From Coccinella septempunctata (taxonomy: Eukaryota > Arthropoda > Insecta > Coleoptera > Coccinellidae): a DNA stretch of 64,000 nucleotides. The stretch is taken from the NCBI RefSeq assembly GCF_907165205.1, contig NC_058191.1, forward strand, positions 4,032,501 through 4,096,500, read 5' to 3'. The translations under genes and the position numbers were made by a program. The notes beneath the pieces were generated by a model. The model was not told the DNA's origin, did not search any database, and saw nothing but the letters and a program-made list of their open reading frames with translations. Each line of letters opens with the position of its first letter. Within the stretch, counting starts at the first letter, position 1. This document shows positions 23,301 through 35,778 of the stretch, one piece after another.

Positions 23301-24871
23301 ATAAATCATCATCAACACCAAATAAATTTGGGCTGAACTGACAATAAAAATCCGTTTAGATATTGGTTACGGGAGTTTGGATCATCAAAATCATTACAGA
23401 TTATTAAATTGGAGGATATTTTCAAACAACTGTTGTTAAAAAGAATATTTTTCATAATTCTCAAAACGGTAGTCCTATGTATGTGGATCTGGTCACATTT
23501 TGAGCACAATGGAATGCTGTGCCAATTTCATATACACCATTTTTTTTATTTTCAGTCCCACGACTTATGTGTAAAATTATCGTCGAGCATAGACCCACTG
23601 AAAAATTTATAACATCATCAAAACCATTCAACGAAACCCAACCTTTTTTTTCAGTCGATTCATTAAGTTCTATTGGATAGAAATGAAGTTATGGACCGTG
23701 TACGCACCCCTGGGTCTTGAGTCACCCTGTATATGACCTTGATGTTGAAATAGAAAATAGAATTATGCAAATATTGTAAAAACTGTACTCTAACTAGGAA
23801 CTTCAAGTCCCTGACGTTTTTACTCCCCTGGTAATTAGCCATGAGCACTTTGAATTGAATGATATAGAGGAAAGTGGTGATCTAATCATTACGGTCCAGT
23901 TTACTCTTTTACTTTCTTCACTAGATTTATAACCGTTGATCGCTGATTCATGCGTTCCTACTACCATTCAAGGATTATGTAATGCACAATGAACATGCAT
24001 GTAGGCACTCCATTCAATGTCCATCTGTCCTGCAGGGATAACTTTTAAAATTTCAGAGATTTATCGAACAGGACCGTATTACTGATAGATTTCAATAATA
24101 TCGAGTGAGTATATAAAATTGAAATATTAGATTCGTCCACTTTTGACAATGCTTTGTGGAACTGTGGACATATTATCTGAATTCACGTCATCTTTTTATT
24201 TGTCGTACAAATGAAAAGCAATCAAATCGATTTGCATACAGTATACATTATACATTTTATTTTAATGTATGAGAAATGCAGAAGCATTTGTGAGAATTTC
24301 ACTATTGTCAAGAATATTATGTTCTTTAAAATATACTTTTCTTCAACTATTCGGTGAGTCACAATATATAAAAATTATAATGATATTGTGAATATAAATT
24401 ATTACCTATTGGCATGCTCAACTTCCATACGACAGAATAAATTATATTCATGAATGAGTGCTATGTTTTTATAAGCTTTTTAGCCGTAATGTTATCCGTA
24501 ATAATCCGGTAAGATACAATTTTGGACCACGAACCTTCTGAAATTGAATACCGAGTTAAGGGCGAAACAAAAATTTCTATTATTCACAGAATGAATTGTG
24601 CTTCAATATTGTCAATCAAGCATATTGTGTAAATGAAGAAGAAATGCAAAATTTTAAGTGAATTAAAGCATGTTATTGTACCCAGAATAATTTCTTGCGA
24701 AAATTTCTACAATATAAATGATTAAATGAAAATATCAAATTTGTGTTCCTAGATGCAACGGAATATCATGAAAGAGAAATTATCATGATGCCTTTTTATA
24801 ACTGAATTGAATTTTGATGAATTGTCCAAAAATTATTTTTAACAACTGTAGAAATCTTTGCTGCTCTGGGT
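20332..24871. other. Gene-poor intergenic DNA with transposase scraps
   Basis: No intact gene is seen. At about 21,130-21,215 (+) the codons read LDEWPDSYFRQDGTRAYTAA. This resembles the QDGA.AH segment around a catalytic Asp in mariner/DDE-3 transposases and is a tiny dead fragment. The hairpin set at 22,945 is listed separately. Other open frames lack motifs. Confidence 0.5.
22945..22991. repeat. Three interleaved half-sites of a GAATCTACCGA palindrome
   Basis: GAATCTACCGAA is followed by its inverse TTCGGTAGATTC, then TACCGA and again TCGGTAGATTC. Two alternative stem-loops overlap in 47 bp. Function unknown. Confidence 0.6.
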
Positions 24872-25149
24872 CACTGTTTTTCAACCTTTTCATGACATAA
24901 CTCCCATTGTAAGAAAAAATAATTCGCGACCCCCTAAAATTTCTTTTTTATATCAGCTAGTATTTGTGCGAATTGACATTTTCATCAATTGCATAAATAA
25001 AGAGTAAGACATCGCTCAAATTCGAAAAATGAATAAATATCACAGTTGCAAAATCAAACCTTTGCTTTCGAACTTTATTGATTTTTTAATGGGGTGATTC
25101 TCTCTACCCCCTAGCTAGGGGGTCGCGATCCACAGGTTAAAAAAAACTG
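24872..25149. mobile_element. hAT-like MITE remnant (about 278 bp)
   Basis: The left end CACTGTTTTTCAACCTTTT and right end GGTTAAAAAAAACTG are imperfect inverted repeats, with GCGACCCCCTA / TAGGGGGTCGCGA inside, a pattern common in hAT MITEs. The flanks CTCTGGGT and CTCTAAAT could be a decayed 8-bp duplication. Confidence 0.6.
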
Positions 25150-28100
25150 CTCTAAATATGTTTCAGATTCGACTCATCAGCCCTGGTAGCGAACATGAAT
25201 TTTTTCCATGATCGTGTTATCTAACACTATGTGATTTTTTCTTAATATATCTAGAAGAAAATCATTAATAATAATTCATCAAATTAACAATTTTCATTTT
25301 CTCTAATGTAACGAATATGTCAGAAGATGTGGAATAGTGTCAGGAGCAAAGAGTAGGACATTTCTAGCAACTATTTTATAATAATTGTGAAGGACACTGA
25401 AACCTGAACTCATTCTAATAAAAATCACCGTATACAATTCCTTTGGTTTAATTGTGGATTTTCATTGAGTATCGACCACATCAAATCAATACTTATAGAG
25501 AATTAAACATATTGAGATTCTTACTCTGATTATTTATTCATTGTTAGCTTTTTACCAAGAATTTTTCTAAACGATTCAGATTGTTTGGATTCTTGGATTC
25601 TTGTGACTTAATGAAAGAAATGCTTTCGGCAAGTTGGGGGAAATCTATTAGTAACTTCTTCCTTAAAATAGCCCTTCCATACAAAATTACGATAGAGGTT
25701 ATCATTGTTTACATTTTGGAAAGATGAAATAATTCAAGGAAAGACAGAACAACATCCTTCAAAATTCCATTCCCTACTTGACGACGAATTTGTGTGATAG
25801 CATGTTACTTAAACAGTATAAGCTTATAGTTATTCACAAAGCCTTCATAGACTCATACGATGAAGAGTATTATATGAAGTATACTTGCATAATTTTGGCA
25901 TACAAGAATTCGGCATGAACACTTCTATTTTTTTTTTCATTTTTTTATTTTTAACATTTGCTCAATTTTACAGCATCAAAGTAGATTAGTAGTAGCAACA
26001 ATAATTTCTAATTAATTTTTATGATCTAAAAATGAAGATACATTGCCAAAATATTTCCTTCTTCTGAAAAATCAGTGGCGTATACCTAATTTTATCGATA
26101 TAACTCATCATATTGCTCAGGCCACGACTTATTGAAATTAAAAAAATATATGAATATATGAAATATATGAATTTTCCTAGTCTTCAACTGTGAACTGATT
26201 CATTTCTCCTTCTTTTAAAATTTTTCTTCTGAGTTTAGTATGTAGGAATTCGAAACAACAAGTTTTTCCAAAATTTGCGAAGATATAGAGGTTTACACCC
26301 TCTATATATCTTCTAAGAGTTCTAAAAGTATTTCCGCTGAAACCAGAAGTACAGTAATAACAAACATTTTATTTTAATATCACAACCATTTGTTTAGGTG
26401 CCTGAATAAATCGACATAAAATGAGATAATTTATGGCAAGCAAGATTTTTCAATATTTTCTGTTCAAAAGGAAATTCTTGAATTGATAAATGAAAGATTG
26501 GGTTATAATATTCATTTGATTTCATTTTTTACCATCGAAGTGTGAAAATGCATGCATGCATGACCATAATAAGATTACCTTCAGAATTGTATTCATCACC
26601 TATATTCTTCAAATACGAAACTGGCGCGGAAGTTTTGGACGTAATAATGCGAAATAAGAAAACTGAAATGGCAGAAAGTGGATCAAAGTTTTCGGAAAAA
26701 TCGTTGTCTGTCCTTATGAAAATGTTTGGGCGATACTCTGTATTTTTGCACCTATTTAACGTTGAAAATAAGAACTCCAATTTCCATAAATGACGCCAAC
26801 CCTGTTTCGATCTAATTTACGATTTTACGCATCTGTGGACACGTCCGAAGAAATTCAGTAGAATTCCAACGCTTTCTCTCCCTCTCATTTCGTGTATAAA
26901 AAATAATCCCTGGACTCGTTTATGCAACGATACGAATACGCCTTTGAGCGGTCTTTACTAATTGAACTACACAATGCATTTCTCGATCCCATTATGTAGT
27001 CGAACTCATGAAACATTATAATTTGCACTTTTTCCACTCGGATTGTCTCATGCGGACATATCGATATCGGGGAAATGCTGAACTTCCTCGTTCGTTTTGT
27101 GATTGTGGAGATTATTATTGGATGCATTTCTCCTCAATGGATTTCCTTCAAAGTGTCTCGAAGGCCTCAAGATACTACCTTAGAACTTAGAACATAGATA
27201 CATGGAATGGAAAATAAACATTTCGAAGACGCATCAATTTTCAATACGAATAGACAGGACGCATGTGAATTTTTCAATAAAACGCCACTGCCTTAGTGTC
27301 GCTCTAGACAGAGAAACATTGAATATGTGGACAACAATCCATTCGTAGCATTGAATGGCCGTTCCATGTATCTATGTTCTAAGAGTACTACAGCTACAAG
27401 TATAGCATACTTGATTATTGAAGGTATACAGGTTGGCCCACATAAAGAAAACAGTTCAGTCGAATATTTCCGTAAGTATGAGGTCCTCCGGCAAACGGTT
27501 AATTTGTATTTGTGTGATGGGTGATGAGAAGAAGTGTCTAAATCGTCGAGTAAAAACATTTTATGATTGGAGTTCGTTTCTGTATGGAAATTCATTGGAA
27601 GTGAAATGAAGTGCACTAAGAGGTCGAATTTCTGAACGAATCGTATTGATATATAGAAATTGTTCATCCTATGATTTTAGGCAGGATTGGAATTCTCATT
27701 TTAATGTTCTTAATTCTTATTAAATATTTTTATCTCTTCGGGTGTTGTCAAAGGATCAGCAATTATAGGAATTTCATCAAATACGAGAAATAATACAGAA
27801 TATATGGAAAAATATGAACAACCGCTTATTCTCTGTTTCTCTCGCCGTCAATCAGGTTGTTGAACAGCATTTGTGCTTTTATCCGCAATCTGCAGCACAT
27901 GACACAGTGTATATGGAAGGATGGTTTGATTTCCAAACTTTATACACATATGAAGTGTGGGAGGTGTTCGCTTACTAGAAAACATGCTGTCAGATAGAAG
28001 TTTTCATATTTTTATTTATGATAATATTAGTCATTTCTTCTTTTAGATGTATAGAGAATAATCTATCTAAAGATTTAGAAATTTTGAGGAATTACCTACT

Positions 28101-28294
28101 TTTTCGAGTGGCGTTGGCGTCCTAACCCAAATAAAACCTAGGTTTCGAATTTCCATTTGAATAATCATCAAAAATATAGAAAATTTAGTGTAATTTTCGG
28201 TAATTATATTTTGGAATATAATTTCAATCCTAAATAAAATTTGAGTCTTAAGTTGAAAACTAGGAATATATCCTACATAAAGTAGCTTGTACTT
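25150..28294. other. Gene-poor intergenic DNA
   Basis: Short open frames overlap on both strands near 26.5-27.7 kb. None shows a domain motif, a splice context or a conserved copy, so none is called. Confidence 0.45.
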
Positions 28295-29060
28295 CATGGG
28301 GTGCTGATGCAACTACTCTTCGGAAAGCACTCCTAGCTTTGGTTTTTTAGGTTGCTGAATATTGTTTCTCCGTTTGGGTTAATAGTGCTCATGTGCAAAA
28401 AATCGATGCACAGCTGAATCTTTCCATGAGAACTATAACTGGAACTATTAGATCTTCACCTATTCAATGGTTATCAATTCTTTCAAACATTTTACCGCAC
28501 CATAATATTCTTAAAAAGACTGCAATTATAAATTCTTGGAATAAATTACACCGACTCATTTCCAATTCTGTCCTACATTCCAGAAAATACGATTCCAAGA
28601 CTGAAGTCGCGTAAACCTTTATGGTCCAACTCTTTTCTTAATTCGAATATAAGGGACAAGGACCTTGGCAGTCTGAATACTTAGTGATCCCTCGAATATA
28701 GTTCCTGGTTTTGATCTTACCAGGAAAATATGGTGTATTCTGAATCGTATAAAAACAGGTCACGCAATAGTATGCTTTTCAGGTGAAGTTCAGTTGAAAG
28801 CCCTAGTTGTGAATGCGTAGTATAAGAAGAAACCATAAACCATCTGGTTAATCATTCAGTTATAAATTTCAGGATGATTTTGAAATTGTTCAATCCCTTG
28901 TCGTCGCTTTGTAATGTCTCAGAAGATTGAACAAATGATTAATTAAAGGGGATAAATTTAGATATATTTTTTGAACCTCGAAGAGTTCCCATGGAGGCAT
29001 TTCGGGAAACTCTTCGTTGAAGAGTTACGTTGCTTCAAAGATGACTACTTGATTATGGAT
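28295..29060 (+). pseudogene. LINE 3'-end relic, + strand
   Basis: The stretch encodes, with stops and frameshifts, the region downstream of a reverse transcriptase: WGADATTLRKALLALVF, then SVWVNSAHVQKIDAQLN, MRTITGTIRSSPIQWL and, after a frame break, LTRKIWCILNRIKTGHA near 28,715-28,765. These match the C-terminal half of a known insect non-LTR retrotransposon type. The RT core is absent (5'-truncated). Confidence 0.75.
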
Positions 29061-32000
29061 TTGTTCAATTTTTATAAGGGAAAATAAAGAAAAGATTTCG
29101 TATTTATACGTATTAGTATTAAGTTAGGTTTCTGCATAAGTTTAACCCCCACCTGAAATAACAACACTAAGCAAAACTGTTTAAGAGCGACAACATAGTA
29201 GAGATATGAACGAAATGAAGATTCTACCTGGTAGCTCTTGTGGGCTCAAAAAATGTTCGTTCTGTTTCTAACACATTGTATAAACATCGGGTGACGCTTG
29301 CTCTAGCTCTTTTCGTTTGAGGTGAGGAATGTTATGTCAAATAGTCAAATGTTCGTCCAAGCATTGGCGAGCTATAGTAATGTCCGCAATGGGTCAGGTT
29401 AGCAGTGTATTTGCTATGACATTGCAGACCAGATAGGTTCAATATAATTTTGGACTGAAGAGGCAGAAATTTTCTTTCGAATGTATACTTGAATTTTAGT
29501 GTATTGTATTACTTTCTTCCATATGCATTATTTTATTCAAAGATCAAAACGAAGGCAAAATATATGGCACGTGCAATGGAACAGAGTTTTCGATCGAAAA
29601 TATTTCTTCAATTTGAGCAAAGAATGCGCTATCACCGAGTAGGCTACAAATTATGAATGAGGCCAAAATTATACAGATACAACTAAGAGCATTTAATGAA
29701 TTTATGTAATGATAATTAGGTATTGCTCATTTGCGTCCAGTTTGGAATTAGTAAGAAATAATTACAGAACTTTTCATTCTGTCTTCGTAGAATTTCAATT
29801 TTTTCAAATTTAGAGAATTCGAAATTTCTCTACGTCATTTTACTGTTTTCATCTTGGTCTGAGAAGAGACCGAAAAAAGGCTCATCTCGTCTCGTCTATG
29901 ATATATTACCTATCTCGTCTCGAGTCTTTGATGTTACCTGTGAAAGGATAACCCATGTTTGAAAATAATTTGGGTTTGCGCAAGTGAAACTGCAACAAAA
30001 ATAGGCTTGGTAGAGGAACAACATATTGTTTGATCATGCGTACACTCGCCAAAATAAACCATGCATGCCATCATAAACAATGCGAAATGCAGCACAAACG
30101 CATGCGGACAAACTGCGGACTGACTTCAAGTTCAAGTTAAGTCGAGCTCTTGAGCCATTGTTTCATTGGATGAAAGTAATGAGGTGGAACTCCATCTAGT
30201 TGGAAGTGAATGAGGTCTTCTTGTAAAAGCTTAAGGTTGAAAATATGAATTTAAATTTGGTGAGCCAATGACTCATGGATCATTTCCGAGAGAAATGGAT
30301 CGGTAGACGAGGACCAATTGAATGGCCATCAGGCTCCCCAGATTTGACACATTTAGTCGATTGTGCATGTACCTATAAAGCACATCCCTGTGATGTAAAA
30401 GAATTGAAAGTAAGATTCAGATTGAGGTTTTCCAAAACGGATGGTCGAATTTGAAAACAGGTTATATATTTTTTTTTTAAATCTCGCATAGTGAAAATAT
30501 TTCTAATTATTTTCATTTTTCAATTCAACTCCTGCTACCGTAGGTAACTATTCTACTCTTGTTAATTTTTTCGTATTTTTTGTACTAACATAAAAACTTA
30601 AATGTATGGCATTTTTAAAAAGGTAATCGATTCACCTTTTAAACAAAGTGTCACCACCATCTCTAGAGCTTTCAAATTGACACACTGTATACTAATCTAC
30701 TTTGGAAATAAGTGAAGTTTACGTCATTCTTATTGAATCATACTTTTTCAGCACGCCATGACATAAGTCATAAAAAAATATATCGGATATCTGACAATGA
30801 CAATAGTGAATTCATGTGAAAATTTTGCAATTTTCTCTCCTATAGAGAAGTCTACTTCTCACGCTTCGCTTCTGAAACTATCCGGCTGCATTGAAACACA
30901 GCAATGAAAAATTATATTTGATTCATTTGAGAGGAACCTCGGTCAACATTTCCATCACAATCAGTTCGAAATTGAGAAATAGTTCGATGTGACTACGAAA
31001 ACTGATCGAATATTAAGTAACCAAGAGTAAAAGTGGACGAGTTTGTCGATAATATTCTTCCTCAATAATTGCCGGTTTCTTCATCATCAGCAGGTACCCA
31101 ATTAGAGATGTGTTATTTGAATTCGTCCAAAATTAATTTTCATTATGGTGATTTTCAACGCTAAGTATATACCTACAGTAGCCAGTAGCACTAATATTTA
31201 GTTGCATAACAATTTTCGAGTAATGCAATTTGTTAATTCGAAATCACTTGATCCATCTTTTCCAAAGCGCATAGATTCTTCATTTTGAACGGATGTGGGA
31301 GGAAATAAAGAACTAAATAAAAAATTTCAATAAATATACAAAATCATTCCTAGTAGGTACTTAGTCTTAGTTTATAGATTTATAATCAAATACCTACTGA
31401 TTCCAGAACCCATAAATATTATTCTCAAAATTTATAACTTTTTTCAATAAGTTATATTTGTATCATTCACAAAAAAAGAATGATGATATTGAGGCAAGTG
31501 AAAGTAGTGGTCACAAGTATCAAATATTTTTGTAGAAGCTCCATTTTTTCGTTCACAACCATACAAGTGTTTCAATAACTTTTAGAATTAAAAATATGAG
31601 GAATAAGGTACATTGAAGAATAACATAAACAAACTTTACAATTTTCATTTTGCTATAATAAGAAACCATGAAAAGCCTACTTTTCATTCATATTAAACCA
31701 ACTTCCGACTTTGCACTAAGAAATTTTATTTTTCCATTCTGGTGGTCTCGGCAATCACAAACAACACAGGGTATATCTAGTTAGAAGGCTGATATTCCTA
31801 ATGAATTTTAGTAAATACACATATTTCATTATTTTTTTTATTGTTTTTTTTTTTGTTGAGGCTAACGATTAGATTGTCTATTGAAATTGAACTTGGCAGG
31901 TTTTGTGTTGCGGTATAGGAAATGTTGATCATTCATCTCATTATTTAATGAAATTGGTGTTTCTATATTTGAGATTTTGAATGTATTTTTTAATTAGTTT

Positions 32001-32660
32001 TACATTTCCTAATCCTTTTGAAACATTGTAGGTAAAGGGGTGGTTAAGTTTGAAATATGAAAAACATTTCAATTAAATTTTTCACTGAAAGCACAAGTGA
32101 CTATTAATGTTCAATTTTTCAATTAGGTCACTGTATAACAAAACAAAGTATAGGTAATAATATTGATATGATTGATCACTAAATATAAAATTTACCTGGT
32201 GCTTTTCATATCATAATCTTTCACAAAAAATAGCTTTGGCTTCATTCAAAATCATCTCTTCAGTGGCATATTTCCTAATTCTAGGTCAAATTTGTAACTT
32301 TTATTTCGTGAAACATAGTGATACAAATGTATAAACGAGCCTTTAAAAACGTGCAATTAGAGTAACTATAGGCATAGATACAAGTATTCTAATTGCGCGT
32401 CTATATATAGGAATAGTATTAAATTGATATGGTCGATACGTTATACAGTATACTTGATGAAAATCCACATTTAAACTAGAAACTGAAATACTGGATTTTT
32501 ACTACGACAAGTTATTTGATTATTACACATTGGTTCACTATTAATACCACTATTGAAACGGATGATTTTTTTTCGAATAGGTATTCTCATACGCCATTAT
32601 GACCTAGGTCATAAATATGTCAGATGAGTTCTGTTCAAGTAATTTGTATTGTATTTTTCA
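29061..32660. other. Gene-poor intergenic DNA
   Basis: Only a mariner scrap (30,270-30,460, listed separately) is recognisable. Several A- and T-rich stretches occur. No coding or RNA gene is supported. Confidence 0.45.
30270..30460 (+). pseudogene. Mariner-like transposase fragment
   Basis: Codons near 30,275-30,350 read FREKWIGRRGPIEWPSGSPD, followed by remnants such as YKAHPCDVKELKVRF. This is the stretch around the last catalytic Asp in a widespread insect mariner/DDE-3 group. Both ends are missing, so it is dead. Confidence 0.65.
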
Positions 32661-34283
32661 TACAGTGTGTACAGGGTGGGCAAATTTCGATGTTTTAGCA
32701 CTACAGTTTTTAAACCAGAGGAGATACACAAAATCTGATACCCCATTCTCGTTCTCTTTTTCTGAGAAACTAACAATAGTAGTAGTCATTTTTGGCCACT
32801 TTCTTTTGTTTTCGAGTTATAAGCAAAAATTGGAAAAATGGCGATATCGAAATAAATTTATATCTCCGCTAATACTGATGATAGAGCTCTGAAATTGAAA
32901 CATTATACAGGCACTTTTTTACGTAGAATCCAGTGGCGTGCTCGCCTTTTTAGTCGGATTTTCAATTACGAAGCTATTACCCAAAGTTATGTTTTTTTAA
33001 ATGGGAACACTAGTTTTCTGTGCAATTTTTTGAAAGCTTAATTTTTACTGATTTCAAAAATATATAACATCATATGGTTCGTATCAATATAAATGATAAA
33101 AAATGGTCAAAAACCTTTTTTCTCAATATTTCTATGGTTTCAACTTTTGATGAGCACAGAAAAATATAGCATCGTATGATTACCACTGTCTCCTTCTATA
33201 AATCCTCTCATTATTATGAAAATTTATGAAATATATCTTGATTCAAATTTTGTGAAAATTGGTAGAAAGCATGACATTGCCGGAAGGAGACTGCTTTTGT
33301 TATAGGAAACTCTATTTTTCTGTGCTCGTCAAAAGTTGAAACCATAGAAATATTGAGAAAAAAGGTTTTTGACCGTTTTCTATTATTTATATTGATACAA
33401 ACCATATGATGTTATATATTTTTGAAATCAGTAAAAATTAAGCTTTCAAAAAATTGCACAGAGAACTAGTGTTCCCATTTAAGAAAACATAACTTTGGGT
33501 AATAGTTTCGTAATTAAAAATCTTTCTGAAAAGGCGAGTACGCCACTGGATTCTACGTAAAAAAGTGCCTGTATAATGTTTCAATTTCAGAGCTCTATCA
33601 TCAGTATTAGCGGAGATATAAATTTATTTCGATATCGCCATTTTTCCAATTTTTGCTTATAACTCGAAAACAAGAGAAAGTGCCAAAAATCACTACAACT
33701 ATTGTAAGTTTCTCAGGAAAAGAAAACGAGAATGGGGTATCAGATTTTGTCTATCTCCTCTGGTTTAAAAGCTGTAGTACTAAAACATCGAAATTTGCCC
33801 ACCCTGTACATAAGGTAACGTAACTTACTAATAATTCGATTTTTGTTAGGTTTACACCAAAAATTTCGAATGAAATTTTTTTTAAATAACTCAGCCTATC
33901 TACATTAGTAGATTAGAAGTATACAGGGTGCACCGTCACTCCAAAATAACTTATAAAAAAAATTTTAATTGGTTCACCCTGTAGTTATATTTTTTTAGTT
34001 CTTCATAATCTATTAAATTACAAGTGCAACAGTGTAGACCGCATAATTATAACCTCACTTATTCTAGAGTTATCGGGAAATAATTTACGGGAACGTTTTT
34101 ATTATCAAAATAATTAACAGCAACGAATAGGAATTGCATTAATCCTATTTAATTAATTAAAAATTAAATTGTCTACCTTTTTTTTATTTGACAGCATGCA
34201 AGTCTATTATGAAAAGCCGAGTAAACCTAAAACTAAAAAAAATCGAAATATTAGAAGTAACGTTACTTTAGGCAAACCCTGTA
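32661..34283. mobile_element. Outer palindromic element split by the 1.1-kb foldback
   Basis: The block after the foldback (33,812-33,860, TAAGGTAACGTAACTTACTA...GGTTTAC) is the inverse of 34,215-34,270 (GTAAACCTAA...AACGTTACTTTA). The right terminus is CCCTGTA at 34,277-34,283. The matching left terminus, TACAGTGTG at 32,661-32,669, lies on the other side of the foldback. Removing the foldback joins the two parts. A further small CAGGGTG / CACCCTG pair at 33,923-33,983 lies inside. Confidence 0.6.
32671..33808. mobile_element. Long foldback element, arms about 525 bp
   Basis: The left arm starts CAGGGTGGGCAAATTTCGAT and its inverse closes the right end. The arms (about 32,671-33,195 and 33,284-33,808) differ at scattered positions, and a spacer of about 90 bp separates them. 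TA flanks on both sides (32,669-32,670, 33,809-33,810) fit a TA duplication. A 91-codon frame in the left arm has no motif and is broken in the right arm. Confidence 0.8.
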
Positions 34284-35720
34284 TAAAAATAATCTGTGAA
34301 AGACTGTCATTTTCGGAATTATTGTATGTAATTGATATGTAAGATATCATTGAAGTGGGAGCATCTGCATTTTATTAACACAAAACGTAGGAAACTGGAC
34401 ATAGTGGACATTTTGGTTTTCTCCTTGCAAAAGTAAAGTAGCTATAAATCACTTATTTCGATTTCTTGCAAATCATTTAATCATTCGGTAGAACATCATG
34501 AAGTAGCGAAAAGTGTGTTTTATTTTATTTATGATGAATGAGCGTACCTACATGTAATAAACCAAGATGTCCTGTTTGGACTGCTTATTGCAATAAATCT
34601 ATTCAATAGAAATAATAGGAGTCATCATCAAGACACAACAGATTCCTTGGCTAATACTACAAGTTACACATAGCTTGATCGCTTTATTGACGCATCCATA
34701 ACGATTTGTTTTCAGTCGATAATCTAGTTATAATAAGCATTCGAATATAATTATTGCAAATTATGATCTATACCTACAGGGTGTCCCACTCTGGGTGTAT
34801 AAGTCGTTCACTGAGAACGGGTTATAGAATTGTTAAAAAAATTTGGGTACCTTAGGGTTTATTATATTATTATTACTATTAGGTATAATAAACAGTGCGT
34901 CCTTGTTGAAATAACGAAGTTTTTAGTATTTTTTCGTATAAAGCAACATTGAAAATATTTTTTTTTCAGATAGATCAGAAGCGTAAACCTAACCCCTCCG
35001 TGGGACATCCGGTATACGTCCATTCAATGATTCTGAATAATTATTTCCTCAGTATATTCTGGACTGAAAAAAATCGCATTGATTTCAAACTGTCAAATCG
35101 TTGACTGGGCAAATGCAAGTTTTGTGAAACTCGCAATCAAAATTTCTGACTTAAAATTCGGGATTTCGGAGTTGGCCTGTCAGCGCTTTAAATTTTTCTA
35201 TATGTCGATGTCTAGTTCTGAAACACATTTGTCTAATACTCACCTTTCATAGATAATATTTAAAATAATAAAGTTTTGCTGAATCACTGTTTTTTTGTCA
35301 ATTTTCTCATTGTTTGGGATTTCAATATCATTTACTGAAAACTTCCGAATAGTCTTCAGGCCATTCTTTTTTTGTCAATTTTCAACATATGTTAATTGTG
35401 ATACCATAAATTAAAAAAAAAATACCACCTTGAAATTGGCAATTATTTCAAAAAATATAATTTCGTTTCACTTTTCTGAAATGATTATACTTAGGTACTA
35501 TTCGTTTATTCTCATGTAGGAAGTAAGTATATACTATCGATATTTACAAACACCATGAAAATATTTCATTCTTTCATTATGCCAAGGTGCCCTAGAGTCA
35601 ATTTCAACAGATTCGATCTAAATAATCAGTTAGTTTTATCGCCTTCCGAAAAAACGGAAAGAGGGAGTTCTTAGAAAGCAAATGCAATATCATCGGACAT
35701 ACTCATACTCTTCCACTTGG
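34284..35720. other. Intergenic DNA upstream of array gene 1
   Basis: Apart from the small element at 34,777-35,012, I see nothing recognisable. No GCAGACACCGT box like that of genes 2-6 is present near gene 1. Confidence 0.45.
34777..35012. mobile_element. Small TA-flanked TIR element (about 236 bp)
   Basis: The left end after TA is CAGGGTGTCCCAC and the right end inverted is CCGGATGTCCCAC, with two mismatches. A related single end occurs near 4,212 (GGTGTCCCACGACG). A MITE of unassigned family. Confidence 0.55.
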
Positions 35721-35760
35721 TATAAAAGCTCATAGGTGGTGGTATACCATCAACAGTCGT
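35721..35760 (+). promoter_or_regulatory. Core promoter of array gene 1
   Basis: TATAAAAG (35,721-35,728) is followed about 27 bp later by the start-region block ACCATCAACAGTCGT, which all six array genes share. Transcription probably begins within CAACAGTC. Confidence 0.75.
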
Positions 35761-35778
35761 TCTTTTACTTTCCTAGAA

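Noticed and set aside
26529..27667. Cluster of overlapping 60-124 aa frames on both strands
   Set aside because: They overlap one another on opposite strands with no domain motif or splice context; probably chance open frames.
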